DNA of 64,000 nucleotides. It comes from CAYMYN01 sp964394665. Lineage in GTDB: Bacteria > Planctomycetota > UBA1135 > GCA-002686595. The stretch lies in contig CAYMYN010000001.1 of assembly GCA_964394665.1 (NCBI GenBank), positions 124,001-188,000 of the forward strand, read 5' to 3'. The translations under genes were made by a program, and so were the position numbers. Position 1 is the first letter of the stretch, and each line of letters starts with the position of its first letter. The notes below the pieces were generated by a model. That model was given only the letters and a program-made list of their open reading frames with translations, had not been told where the DNA came from and searched no databases. Positions 46,482 to 55,421 of this stretch are shown here, piece by piece.

Positions 46482-47173
46482 AGTTCCTCATCCCGCTGCT
46501 GCTGCTCGCGCTCGCGAGCCCCACGCCCGCGCCCCAGGGCACGACGCAGGTCGTCGTGCTCGAGCCCGTGGCCGACGCGACCCTGATCGAGAGCGCCACC
46601 GGCGCGCTGGCCAATGGCCAGGGCCTCTACCTGCACGCCGGCCGCACCAATCAGCCCACGGAGTCCCTGCGCCGCGGCCTGCTGCGCTTCGACGTGGCCG
46701 CGGCCCTGCCGCCCCAGGCGCGCATCGAGGAGGCGCGCCTGGTCCTGCACGTGACCGGGGGTAACGGGGAGCCGGTCGAACTCGCGGTGCACCTCGCGAC
46801 CCGCGCCTGGACCGAGGGCCCCTCGAACGCCCCCGGTGGCCAGGGCGCGCCCGCCCAACCCGGCGACGTGACCTGGCTGCACGCCAGCTACCCGACGCTG
46901 GCGTGGAATCGGCCGGGTGGAGACTTGCTGCCGCCCGCCTCGGCGACGACCACCGTGAACGCGCCCGGAGCCTACACGCTGACCCACCCCCAGCGTTTGG
47001 CGCGCGACGTGCGCCTGTGGCTCAAGAGCCCCGGTCGCAACCACGGCTGGATGCTGTTGGGCGACGAACAGACGGTCGGCGGCTCGCGGCGCGTCGACTC
47101 GCGCGAATCCGCCGATCCGACCCTGCGCCCGCGGCTCGAAATCCGCTACCGCCTACCCGGCCCGCCGCCCTGA
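46478..47173 (+). CDS. Exported DNRLRE-domain protein coupled to the multicopper oxidase
   Basis: Encodes 231 residues from a GTG that overlaps the oxidase stop codon (GTGA). After a signal peptide the protein is a single DNRLRE-type domain (DATLIESATGALANGQG ... RRGLLRFDVAAALPPQARIEEARLVLHV ... VTWLHASYPTLAWNRPGGD ... PRLEIRY). The phrases match the N-terminal domain of the oxidase, so the two share ancestry. Such domains are carbohydrate-binding-like modules in secreted proteins. It may form a complex with, or substitute for, the same domain in the oxidase. Its 3' end overlaps the convergent gene by 28 nt. Confidence 0.8.
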   Translation: MKFLIPLLLLALASPTPAPQGTTQVVVLEPVADATLIESATGALANGQGLYLHAGRTNQPTESLRRGLLRFDVAAALPPQARIEEARLVLHVTGGNGEPVELAVHLATRAWTEGPSNAPGGQGAPAQPGDVTWLHASYPTLAWNRPGGDLLPPASATTTVNAPGAYTLTHPQRLARDVRLWLKSPGRNHGWMLLGDEQTVGGSRRVDSRESADPTLRPRLEIRYRLPGPPP

Positions 47174-47613
47174 TCGCGGGCGTGCAGCAGGGCCGCGGTC
47201 AGCTCGCCCGGCCGGTCGGTGCCGATGCGGAAACGGCCGCGGCGGCCCTCGAAGGTCAGCTCGGCCGCGCTGAGGCCCCAGATGTTCCACATCCAGCCGC
47301 CGGGAAACCAACGGATCCCGAAGCCCGTCAGCCAGGAGTTGCGCACCGGCTCGGCCGTGCGGAGCCCCGCCAGGGGGATGCGCTTGCGCGGACCGATCAG
47401 GCCGAAGCGCAGGCGCGCCTCCCCGGGCACGACCTCGACCGTGAGGGAGGGGAAGGCCAACGTGACGTAGAGCAGCACCGCGAAGGGGAGGACCAGCGCG
47501 GGGTGCCACTCGATCCACAGGGCGGCGATCACGAGCCAGGCGCACAGGACCAATGCCAGGCCCGCGAAGAAGGGGGCGCGCTGGGTCCGACGGTAGGGCA
47601 GGGAGGGTTGCAT
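47146..47613 (-). CDS. Hypothetical membrane protein, PH-domain-like
   Basis: Encodes 155 residues. Two adjacent hydrophobic helices (about 15-50) are followed by a soluble beta-rich part (LTVEVVPGEARLRFGLIGPRKRIPLAGLRTAEPVRN ... WGLSAAELTFEGRRGRFRIGTDRPGELTAAL) that reads like a bacterial PH domain. It is third in line after the Ser/Thr kinase and ECF sigma genes on the minus strand, 65 nt after the sigma factor, and could be part of the same transcript. No function can be assigned. Confidence 0.65.
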   Translation of the reverse strand: MQPSLPYRRTQRAPFFAGLALVLCAWLVIAALWIEWHPALVLPFAVLLYVTLAFPSLTVEVVPGEARLRFGLIGPRKRIPLAGLRTAEPVRNSWLTGFGIRWFPGGWMWNIWGLSAAELTFEGRRGRFRIGTDRPGELTAALLHARDQGGGPGRR

Positions 47614-47678
47614 GGGGGCGGGCTACGCGAACCTCCGTGGGGCCTTCGATCCGATCGCGGATCGGGCCGGGGAGCTTC

Positions 47679-48314
47679 TCACGTCTCCTCCGCCCCCAGC
47701 AACTGGCCCAACTTGGCCACCGCGCGCACGTGCAGCATGCGGGCGGCGTCGGGGCTGGAGAGGGACAGCTCCTGGGCGACCTCTTCCCACGAGCACCCGG
47801 CGTAGTCGCGCAGCAGGATGACCTCGCGCTGGCGCTCGGCCAGGCGGTCGAGGGCCTGGCGCACCCGCTCCTCCATCTCGCCGCGCGCGGCCTGCTCGAG
47901 GGGGTCCATGGAGCTGGCGTCGCGCCCCGGGCCCAAGGAGCCGCTGCTGCTCCCATCGAGCGAGACCTCGCGCTTGCGGTCGCGCTTGAGCGCCCCGAGT
48001 CGATCGGCCTGGGCCGTCGCACGGTGCTCGAGCAGGCGCGCCATCCAGCGGATCAGGCTCGACTCGCCACGCCACTCGAAGCGCTCGAGATCGCGCGCCG
48101 CCTCCACCAGCGCCTCTTGCACCAGGTCCTGGGAGTCCAGGGCCCGACGCAGGTTGTGACCCAGGCGGCTGCGGGCGATCGCCAGGACCCGCGGACGGTA
48201 CCGCGCGAAGAGCTCCTCGCGCGCATCCCTCTCGCCGGCCTGGGCGGACCTCAACAGGACCTCGGTCGTCGCCTCATCCCAACGGTTCGGTTCGTTCGGA
48301 AGCTCGACGGCCAT
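47679..48314 (-). CDS. ECF-type RNA polymerase sigma factor
   Basis: Encodes 211 residues from the ATG at 48314. Region 2 is seen in YRPRVLAIARSRLG ... ALDSQDLVQEALVEAARDLERFEWRGESSLIRWMARLL, and region 4 in LDRLAERQREVILLRDYAGCSWEEVAQELSLSSPDAARMLHVRAVAKL, with a long Ser/Gly-rich linker between. No anti-sigma factor gene is adjacent. The nearest gene upstream in the same direction is a Ser/Thr kinase, 105 nt away, a pairing found in planctomycete ECF groups whose activity depends on phosphorylation. Direct phosphorylation of this sigma factor is an inference. Confidence 0.9.
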   Translation of the reverse strand: MAVELPNEPNRWDEATTEVLLRSAQAGERDAREELFARYRPRVLAIARSRLGHNLRRALDSQDLVQEALVEAARDLERFEWRGESSLIRWMARLLEHRATAQADRLGALKRDRKREVSLDGSSSGSLGPGRDASSMDPLEQAARGEMEERVRQALDRLAERQREVILLRDYAGCSWEEVAQELSLSSPDAARMLHVRAVAKLGQLLGAEET

Positions 48315-48419
48315 GCCAGGGATTCTCCCCTGCCCGCACCCGCCCGCGCCAGGGGGAGCCTGCTCGGCCTTCACCGCGGACCTCCTGTGAACGGCAGGGA
48401 GGAGCCCCGCGCACGCATC

Positions 48420-50462
48420 TCAACGCCGCGACTCGGGCTGCCGCACGGGTGCGAGGAAGCCCAGCGAGCGCACGCCCAGGCGCTGCCAGGGGTCGTCGTC
48501 CGCTGGACGCCGAGCGGTGAGCCCGGCGAACAGGCGCTCGCGCAGGGCGGGATCGAGGCGCGCGCCGCCCTCGCCGCGCGAGGTCGCGAGCAAGGAGCGG
48601 CCGAGTTCCTGGGCTTCCTCCCAGGGCATCGCCCCCAGGAGCCGCTCGTCGCGGACCGCGATGGCACCGATCCAGCGCTCGAGCAACGGCTGGGGCGCGC
48701 CGGACGCGAAGGCCACGAAGCCCTCGACGGCCTCGGGCTCGAGGAGCCAGGCGCACACGACGCTGGTGCGCCCGGCGGCGAGCTCCAGGCCCAAGCGGCC
48801 CGGGGGCGCGGGTTCGGGCGCGCCGAGCAACTCCGGGCTGACCGCGCGCACGCGGCGCACGCCCTGGGCGTCCTCGAAGATCGAGAGCGCGTAGAGCCAG
48901 GTGCGGGTCGACGAGACCAGGTCCACGCCCAGGGCCGTGGGGCCGGCGACGTCCAGGGGCTCGCCCGGCGTCACGTGGGTCGGCGTCGAGAGCCCGGTGT
49001 GCCAGAGGATGGGCGTCAGCTCGAGCTCGTCGCCCCCGGCGAGCTGCCGGCCGACGACCAGGGCCAGCAGCGCCGCCGCCGCCAGGTAGCTCGTCGGCCG
49101 ACGGGACTGGCGGCGCGTGACGAGGCGCACGCGTTCGCGGAGCGGGAGCGGGGCGTGCAGCGGCGCGCGGTCCTCGAGCAGGCGCCCGAGGTCCGCGGCG
49201 AGCGCCCCCGCCGAGGCGTAGCGGCGCTCGGGGTCGACGCGCAACGCGTGGTCGAGGATCGCCGCCAGCGCGCGCGGTGCGCGCGGCTCGACCTCGCGGA
49301 GCGGGCGCACGCCGCCGCCGGCCGCGCGCGCCAGCCACTCGCCGAGTTCCTGCAGCGGGCCTTCGGGCCGGGGCCGGGCGGGTCGCAGGCAGGCGAGCTC
49401 GTGCAGCACCAGACCCAACTGGTAGACGTCGCTGCGCGGGTCCGTGCCGGTGCTGCGCGAACGCGCCTGCTCGGGGGCGAGGTAGGGCAGGCTGCCGCGC
49501 AGGGGTTCGGGGCCACCCTCCGTGCCCGCGAGCCCTCTCCCGCCCGCCCGCGCGGCGAGGCCGAAGTCCATCAAGAGCGGCGTGCCGCCCGGCAGGAGCT
49601 GCACGTTGGAGGGTTTGATGTCGCGGTGCCGCAGGCCGCTGGCGTGGGCCAGCTCGAGGTGCGCGGCCAGTCGCTGGCCGATGCGGGCCACGACGCGGAA
49701 CCAGTCCGAGCCGGCGAGCAGGTCCTCGGCATCCCCCGCCGGCGTCCCGAGCAAGCGTCGCAGAGCCGCGGCGCGTTCCTCGGGCCGCGGCGGGCGTTCG
49801 GGGTCGGGGGCCAACCCGCGCAACACGCGGGCGAGATCGAGCCCGGGCAACAGCTCGAGCACGAGGTAGCCGCGCCCGTCCACCGATCCGATGTCGTAGA
49901 CCTGCGCGAAGCCGCGGCCGGGCAGGCTGGCGAGCACGCGCGACTCGGCGAGCACGTCTTGGCGCCAGTCCTGTTCGCTACCCGGGCGCAGGTCGAGCAG
50001 CTTGAGCGCCACGTCGCGCTCGAGCTCCACGTCGAAGGCGCGAAAGACGCTGCTCATCCCGCCCTGCCCCAGCGCGTCGATCAGCAGGTAGCGCCCATCG
50101 ACCCGCCGCCCCGGGGCCCACTGGGTGTCGGGCAACACGCGCCGGCCGCGGGCTTCGCCGGCGAGCACGGATCGGAAGGCGCTGCGCTCGTCGTCGCCCG
50201 CGAGCTGCGCGAGTCGCTCCTCGACCCCCGTCGTCTCGCCGCGTTCGCGGCGCCAGAGCCAGTCGTACGCCAGGGCGGCGCCGACGAACATCGGCCGGGC
50301 GCCCGGATCGGGCAGGTTCTGGGCCGCGCGTCGCGCTTCACCGTGGACATCGACGTCCTGCTCGACGCCCAGGCGAGCCAGGAACTCGTCCAGCTCGGCC
50401 TCGAAGGCCGCCTCGAATCCGTCGGGTCGTTGAGCGCCTGCACCCATCGGGAGGAGATCCAT
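48420..50462 (-). CDS. Transmembrane serine/threonine protein kinase
   Basis: Encodes 680 residues from the ATG at 50462. Residues 1-120 precede the kinase and are helical. The kinase has the Gly loop LGQGGMSS (131-138), Lys154 (VALKLL), the catalytic loop HRDIKPSN (H279-D281), DFG (299-301) and GSLPYLAPEQ with the APE-like element. A transmembrane helix (about 457-475) separates it from a C-terminal domain of about 200 residues that should be outside, with sequence such as WLYALSIFEDAQGVRRVRAVSPE, similar in style to domains on caspase-like proteins. It is divergent from a caspase-fold lipoprotein, 126 nt away, and precedes an ECF sigma gene. Confidence 0.92.
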   Translation of the reverse strand: MDLLPMGAGAQRPDGFEAAFEAELDEFLARLGVEQDVDVHGEARRAAQNLPDPGARPMFVGAALAYDWLWRRERGETTGVEERLAQLAGDDERSAFRSVLAGEARGRRVLPDTQWAPGRRVDGRYLLIDALGQGGMSSVFRAFDVELERDVALKLLDLRPGSEQDWRQDVLAESRVLASLPGRGFAQVYDIGSVDGRGYLVLELLPGLDLARVLRGLAPDPERPPRPEERAAALRRLLGTPAGDAEDLLAGSDWFRVVARIGQRLAAHLELAHASGLRHRDIKPSNVQLLPGGTPLLMDFGLAARAGGRGLAGTEGGPEPLRGSLPYLAPEQARSRSTGTDPRSDVYQLGLVLHELACLRPARPRPEGPLQELGEWLARAAGGGVRPLREVEPRAPRALAAILDHALRVDPERRYASAGALAADLGRLLEDRAPLHAPLPLRERVRLVTRRQSRRPTSYLAAAALLALVVGRQLAGGDELELTPILWHTGLSTPTHVTPGEPLDVAGPTALGVDLVSSTRTWLYALSIFEDAQGVRRVRAVSPELLGAPEPAPPGRLGLELAAGRTSVVCAWLLEPEAVEGFVAFASGAPQPLLERWIGAIAVRDERLLGAMPWEEAQELGRSLLATSRGEGGARLDPALRERLFAGLTARRPADDDPWQRLGVRSLGFLAPVRQPESRR

Positions 50463-50588
50463 GATGCCGGCCACGGACCGGCCAGGGGAAGGCCGTGCTC
50501 GAACGAACGCCTGGACGGCCGCGGGGGCTGGGGGGCAAGCTCGTTCGCCCGGGGGTCGATCGCTCCTCGCGGGAATCGAGGTGACCCC

Positions 50589-52664
50589 ATGCGACCGTTC
50601 CCCTCCCCTGGCCGAGCGCTCCGCTGCGCCACCCTGCTGGCCCTCGTGGGCTGTCTCCTGCCCCTGGGCGCCTGTTCGCGCGGGGCGCCGACGGACGGGC
50701 AGACCGCGCTCGGTCGCATCGCCCAGCAGGTCGCCGAGCGCCCCGCTCCGCCGCGCGCCGCTCTGTTGGTCGGGGTCGGCGCCTTCGCGGCCGGGAGCGA
50801 TTCGGCCTTTGCGCCTCTCCCCGGCACGGCGAACGACGTGCAGCGGGTGGCGGGATTGCTGATCGAGCGCTTCGGATTCGAGCCCGCGGACGTCTCGGTG
50901 CTGCTCGACGGGGAGGCGACCCACGAACGGGTCCTGCGCGCCTTCGAGCTGGCCCTGCTCTCCCGGGCGCGCGCCGGCGCCGAGCTCCTCTTCTACTTTT
51001 CGGGCCACGGCTCGCGCGCGCCGGTGCCGAAGGGCTCGGGCGACGCGGACGGCCTGGGAGCGACGCTGATCTGCCACGACAGCCGCGCCGAGGGGCGCGC
51101 GGGCCAGCGCGACCTGTTCGATTTCCAGCTCGCGTCCCTCGTGAAGGCCCTCGAGGAGCGGGGGGCGAGCGCGACCGTCGTGCTGGATGCCTGCCACTCG
51201 GGCGGCGCCCTGCGCGGCGTGGGCCCGCGCGTGCGGGCTGGACCGCAGGGCGTCGCCGCGCTCGATCTGGCCTGGAATCGAAGCGTCTGGCCCTCGGGCG
51301 TGATCCTGGAGGTGGGTCGCGACACCTGGCGACGCTCGAGCGCCGTGCAGATCGCCGCCTGCAGGCCCCAGGAGCTGGCCTTCGAATTCGACGTCGACTA
51401 CGGCGAGCGACGCGTGCCCCACGGCGCCCTGACCTGGTTCCTGGGACAGGAACTCGGCCGCGCCGGACCCGACACGAGTTGGGCGCTGCTCGTCGCAGGT
51501 GCCGCGGCGGGCGTCGCGACGCACTTTCCGGCCCAGCGAGTGAGCTTCGCCGGCGATCTCGACCGCCCGCCCTTCGGCGCCCAGCCCGCGCCGCCCATCG
51601 GCTTCTCGGCGCGGCGCTTCTCCGAGCGCACCGCGCACGTCGAGGCCGGCTGGCTGCAGGGTCTGCGCCCCGGCTCGATCCTCGAGCTGCGAGATCGCAG
51701 CGGCAAACACGTCGTGAGCCGCGCGATCGTGGAGCGCGCGACGACGGTCAGCGCCATCGCGCGCAGCGAGTCGCCCCTTCCGGCCGATGCCCCGCTGCTG
51801 CGCGCGGTCGAGCTCGCGCGGCCGCCGGGCACGGCGCACCTGCGCGTCTGGGCCGCGGCGGGACTCGAGACTCTGCTCGTCGGACAACCGCTGATCGAGC
51901 CGAGTGCAGGCGAGCCCGACCTGCTCCTGACCCGCGGTCTCGCGGGGCCAGCCTGGCTCGAGACCTTCGAGGGCCTGCCCATCTGCGAGCCCTTCGATCC
52001 CGGCGCCGAGGATGCGCCCGATCGCCTGGCCGCCGCCCTCTCGCGCGAGGCGCGCTGGCGCGCCGCCTTCGCCCTGGGTCTGGAATCGGGCCCGCACTCC
52101 CCCGAGGTCCGCCTGCGCGTGCCCCGAGCGATCGAGCTCGCGACCCTGGGCGGCAATCGCGTGCTGACGCCCGCGACGCTCTTCGAGCCGCAGCTCGGCC
52201 GCGAGGCCCGCACGCGGGTCGCGCGCAGCGGCGCGGACCCCCTGGGCGTGCTCTTCTTCGACGTGCGCAACGTCGCCCCGACGCCGCTCTTCCTGAGCGT
52301 GCTCTCGGTCTCCGAGGACCGCGCGCTCGAGCCGATCCTGCCGCTGCCCGGCCAGCTCCCCGTGCGCCTCGCGCCGGGCGAGAGCATCGCGGTCCCGGTG
52401 GGCCTCGAGCTGGCGCGCTCCTGGCCCCTCGAACGCGCGTTGCGCGACCGCTTCGTGTTCCTCGTCACCGAACGCGGGCTCTTCCTCGAATCCTCGCGCG
52501 CCGGCGCCGTGTTGCGCTCGGGCGCACCCGCGCCGCCCTTGTTGGACGCGCTCTTCGCCCCACCGCCCACCCGGGGCGCGCCGCCCACCGCGGACCGCAC
52601 GCCCGTGCCCCTCGCCGAACGCGGTTACGACGTCGCGTGGTTCGACCTCTTGCTGTCGGATTGA
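50589..52664 (+). CDS. Caspase-fold (peptidase C14) lipoprotein
   Basis: Encodes 691 residues from the ATG at 50589. A lipoprotein signal ends in LGAC (Cys29), so the protein should sit in the periplasm or on a membrane. The caspase p20-like domain (about 55-290) has strand AALLVGVGAF, the catalytic His140 in LLFYFSGHGSR and Cys202 in VVLDACHSGG, and a p10-like region with RPQELAFEFD. The remaining 400 residues are beta-rich (LRPGSILELRDRSGKHVVSRAIV ... ILPLPGQLPVRLAPGESIAVPVGLEL), similar to stress-sensing DUF4384-like domains. Likely cleavage specificity is basic or acidic; it cannot be told. It faces the kinase gene across a short shared promoter region. Confidence 0.85.
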   Translation: MRPFPSPGRALRCATLLALVGCLLPLGACSRGAPTDGQTALGRIAQQVAERPAPPRAALLVGVGAFAAGSDSAFAPLPGTANDVQRVAGLLIERFGFEPADVSVLLDGEATHERVLRAFELALLSRARAGAELLFYFSGHGSRAPVPKGSGDADGLGATLICHDSRAEGRAGQRDLFDFQLASLVKALEERGASATVVLDACHSGGALRGVGPRVRAGPQGVAALDLAWNRSVWPSGVILEVGRDTWRRSSAVQIAACRPQELAFEFDVDYGERRVPHGALTWFLGQELGRAGPDTSWALLVAGAAAGVATHFPAQRVSFAGDLDRPPFGAQPAPPIGFSARRFSERTAHVEAGWLQGLRPGSILELRDRSGKHVVSRAIVERATTVSAIARSESPLPADAPLLRAVELARPPGTAHLRVWAAAGLETLLVGQPLIEPSAGEPDLLLTRGLAGPAWLETFEGLPICEPFDPGAEDAPDRLAAALSREARWRAAFALGLESGPHSPEVRLRVPRAIELATLGGNRVLTPATLFEPQLGREARTRVARSGADPLGVLFFDVRNVAPTPLFLSVLSVSEDRALEPILPLPGQLPVRLAPGESIAVPVGLELARSWPLERALRDRFVFLVTERGLFLESSRAGAVLRSGAPAPPLLDALFAPPPTRGAPPTADRTPVPLAERGYDVAWFDLLLSD

Positions 52665-52700
52665 TCGCGAGCTCGAAGCAACCGGGACCGACTCGACGCA

Positions 52701-52773
52701 GAGCCCCCAATCGAGATGGGCTCACGCTGCGCGCAACCGCTGGGCAGGGCCGAGCCCATCGACCGAGGGGCTC
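52701..52773 (+). repeat. Imperfect inverted repeat with competing hairpins after the caspase gene
   Basis: 52701-52723 (GAGCCCC...ATGGGCTC) is an imperfect inverted copy of 52752-52773. Each arm can also fold on itself (GAGCCC/GGGCTC), so at least two exclusive structures are possible. It lies 36 nt after the caspase-like gene and 41 nt before the next gene, which fits a terminator or attenuator. Confidence 0.4.
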
Positions 52774-52814
52774 CCCAGATCCTGGGACCTGTCCTGGGCC
52801 GGTAGACTGCGGAC

Positions 52815-55358
52815 ATGGCTCGCCGCACGGTTCCGTTGCTCGTCCTGGCCGCCGCATCGTTGGTCGCGTTGGCGTGGTTCGCGTCGCGCCGCGACGGGGC
52901 GGCCGCGCCGGTCTTGCCGCCGCGCGCGCCGGAGCGCGTCGTTGCGCCCCGCCCCGATGAGCCGTCGGTGCTCGAGGCACCGCGCGCGCGGCGCGTCGAG
53001 GCGCGGGACGACGCGCAGGACGCGGCCATGCCGGAGTTTGCGGACGAGGGCCCGCGCTGCGTCGTGATCGGGCGCGTGGTGGACCCCGATGGCGAGCCGC
53101 TCGCAGCCGCCCAAGTGCGTCTGTTCGCCCATCGCACCTGGGCCGATGGCGTCGACGTGCCGCGCCTTTCCGGGCGCCATGACCTGCGCGGCTTCGAGGT
53201 ATTCACCGATGCGGGGGGCGCGTTCCGCATCGAGGCCCCGCCGCCCATCGTCCAACACACCGTGCTGCACGTCACGCCCGGACGCTTCCACGGGTTGCTC
53301 GAGCTCTCCTTCGGCGCCCCGGGCCCCGGCGCCGGGAACCGGCCGGCCCTGCTCGCCGGCGAGCGCGACCTCGGCGAGCTGCGCGTCGGAGCGTGCGGCG
53401 CGTTGGTCGGTCGCGTACGCGACCTCGACGGTCGACCGGTGGTCGACGCCGAGCTGCGCATCGAATCCAGCGCAGGCCAGGTGCTCGGCCGCCTCGCCTA
53501 CAGCGACGCGGACGGCCGCTACGACCTGGCCCACGCGCCGGAGGGCCGCTACGGCCTGGGCGTGAAGGCCGAGGGCTATCTGCTCCACAGCGAGCCGAAC
53601 CTCGAGGTGCGCGCCGGGCAGGACACGGCGGTCGCCGACATCGTGCTGCGCACCGCGCCGACCCTCGAGGGTCGCGTCGTCGACGAGCAGGGCAAACCCC
53701 TCGAAGGTGCCCGGTTCTGGGGCTGGCCGGGGGGCGCCGGCATGGGGGCCGGCGGGCGCAGCGGCGCGGACGGCCGCTTCGTCGTGCACCTGCCCCAGGA
53801 CGAGCCGTACACGCTCTCCGCCAAGCTCGAGGGCTTCCACACCTGGGGCGAGGAGTTCACGCGCACCAAGCTCTACCACCCGGGCACCCGCGACATCGAG
53901 GTCGTGCTCCGGGCGCTCGAGCAGACCCGCTTCGTCGTGGTGGACGGCACCGACGGCGCTCCGTTGCGGCGCTTCGGGCTGGCGGTGCTCGAGGACAACG
54001 GCTCGCGCTCGGCGCGCATGGTGAGCACCGAACGACGGCCGCCGCCGCTGCGCGATCACCCCGACGGCAGCGCATCGGCCACGGCCCGCGAGGGCATCGA
54101 CCTGGTCCTGGTCTCGGCCGAGGGCTTCTTGCTCGCCGCGCTCGACGTCGAGCACGACACGCCGGGCGTCGCCGTGATGACCGTCACCCTCCGTCCGGGC
54201 GCGGGCCTGACCGGCCGGGTGTTGCGCGACGGCCTGCCCCTCGCCGGCGTCCAGATCGATGTCGTCGAGCTGCGTTCCTCGCAGCGACTCGAGGCCAGCG
54301 GCGAGCCCGCTCCCCCCACCCCCGTGCCGAACACCGAGCGCCGAACGCACACGGACGACGCGGGCCGTTTCCTCGTGCGCGGCCTGAGCCCGCGGGTCCT
54401 GCGCTTGGTTGCGCGGCCCCCGAGCGGCGCTCCGCTCGTGGTCGCGCCGCTCCGTCCGGGCCCCGAGTCCACGCTCGAGCTGGGCGACCTCGCCCTGCCC
54501 CGCGGCGCGACGCTGACCGGTGAGCTGCACCTGCCCACCGGCGTAGAGCCCGCGGGCCTGCCGATCCGCTTGGGCGCGGGGCGAGACGCCGTCCTGACCT
54601 TGGCCGACTCCGCCGGCCACTTCCGTTTCGAGCACCTCTCCCCGGGCGTGCACAGCGTGGCGCACGACGCTCGGCCCGGCATCCTGGCCGCCGGTCACCC
54701 CGAACGCGTCGAGCTCGCCGATGGCGAAGCGCGGCACGTCACCTTGGATGCCCGCGACCGCGCCCTGTGCACCGTCGCCCTGCGCATCCACCTGGACGGG
54801 CTCTCCCCCGCCGGCCTGCAGGTCGATCTCGTGCACGAGACCGATTCCACCCGCCGCGCGAGCCTGGGCCGGACGGACGAGAGCGGCTTCGTCCGCGGAT
54901 CGGCGCCCGCCCTGGGTCCCGCGCGGATCGAGATCTGGAGCGGCGCCCTGCGCGCCCTCCATCCCCACGCGCGCCTCGACCTGCGCCCCTTCGCCGAGCT
55001 CGAGGCCGAGGTGCACTTCGAGTTCGCGACCCTCGTCCTGCACCTACCGCCCACGCCGTCGCTGCCCCAAATCGGCGCCCTCGAGGCCCGCCTCGTCCCC
55101 CATGAGCCCCACACCGACCCTCACACCCTCATCCTGCCGATCGTGCTCGGCGAGCTGCGCAACTCGGGCTTCCACCGCAGGGTCCTGGGCGGCCGCGCCC
55201 ACCTCAGCGCCCTCGCCCCCGGCCGCTACCGCCTCGACGTGACGATCCACACCTCCCTCCCGGGCCTCGAAACCGACACCCCCAAAGAAACCCTCTACCG
55301 CTCGACCCACCCCATCGAACTCCTGCCCGGCGAGATCCTCGAGGTGCAGTTGCGCTGA
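52815..55358 (+). CDS. Membrane-anchored carboxypeptidase-regulatory-like repeat protein
   Basis: Encodes 847 residues. One hydrophobic helix (about 4-22) is followed by an Arg/Pro-rich linker and a series of Ig-like domains of the carboxypeptidase regulatory type: VVDPDGEPLAAAQVRLF, VRDLDGRPVVDAELRI, VVDEQGKPLEGARFWGW, VLRDGLPLAGVQIDVVE and others, each followed by a DxxGRF/DxxGRY strand. No catalytic domain is present. It resembles the proteins at 688 and 22250 in architecture. An extracellular structural role is likely. The gene ends in a hairpin that begins within its stop codon. Confidence 0.8.
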   Translation: MARRTVPLLVLAAASLVALAWFASRRDGAAAPVLPPRAPERVVAPRPDEPSVLEAPRARRVEARDDAQDAAMPEFADEGPRCVVIGRVVDPDGEPLAAAQVRLFAHRTWADGVDVPRLSGRHDLRGFEVFTDAGGAFRIEAPPPIVQHTVLHVTPGRFHGLLELSFGAPGPGAGNRPALLAGERDLGELRVGACGALVGRVRDLDGRPVVDAELRIESSAGQVLGRLAYSDADGRYDLAHAPEGRYGLGVKAEGYLLHSEPNLEVRAGQDTAVADIVLRTAPTLEGRVVDEQGKPLEGARFWGWPGGAGMGAGGRSGADGRFVVHLPQDEPYTLSAKLEGFHTWGEEFTRTKLYHPGTRDIEVVLRALEQTRFVVVDGTDGAPLRRFGLAVLEDNGSRSARMVSTERRPPPLRDHPDGSASATAREGIDLVLVSAEGFLLAALDVEHDTPGVAVMTVTLRPGAGLTGRVLRDGLPLAGVQIDVVELRSSQRLEASGEPAPPTPVPNTERRTHTDDAGRFLVRGLSPRVLRLVARPPSGAPLVVAPLRPGPESTLELGDLALPRGATLTGELHLPTGVEPAGLPIRLGAGRDAVLTLADSAGHFRFEHLSPGVHSVAHDARPGILAAGHPERVELADGEARHVTLDARDRALCTVALRIHLDGLSPAGLQVDLVHETDSTRRASLGRTDESGFVRGSAPALGPARIEIWSGALRALHPHARLDLRPFAELEAEVHFEFATLVLHLPPTPSLPQIGALEARLVPHEPHTDPHTLILPIVLGELRNSGFHRRVLGGRAHLSALAPGRYRLDVTIHTSLPGLETDTPKETLYRSTHPIELLPGEILEVQLR

Positions 55359-55393
55359 CGCCGGCATCCACCCGTCGGGCGAATGCCGGCGTC
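55357..55393. terminator. Perfect 11-bp hairpin between convergent genes
   Basis: GACGCCGGCAT (55357-55367) and ATGCCGGCGTC (55383-55393) pair perfectly around a 15-nt loop. The left arm begins inside the stop codon of the plus-strand gene, and the minus-strand gene ends 28 nt beyond the right arm. A bidirectional terminator without T-tract is likely. Confidence 0.6.
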
Positions 55394-55421
55394 GGCGCGC
55401 CCTACACGTCGCGGGGAGCGA

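Noticed and set aside
47553..50588. In-frame upstream extension of the caspase gene to 1703 codons
   Set aside because: It runs antisense to the sigma factor and kinase genes; the ATG at 50589 gives a proper lipoprotein signal.
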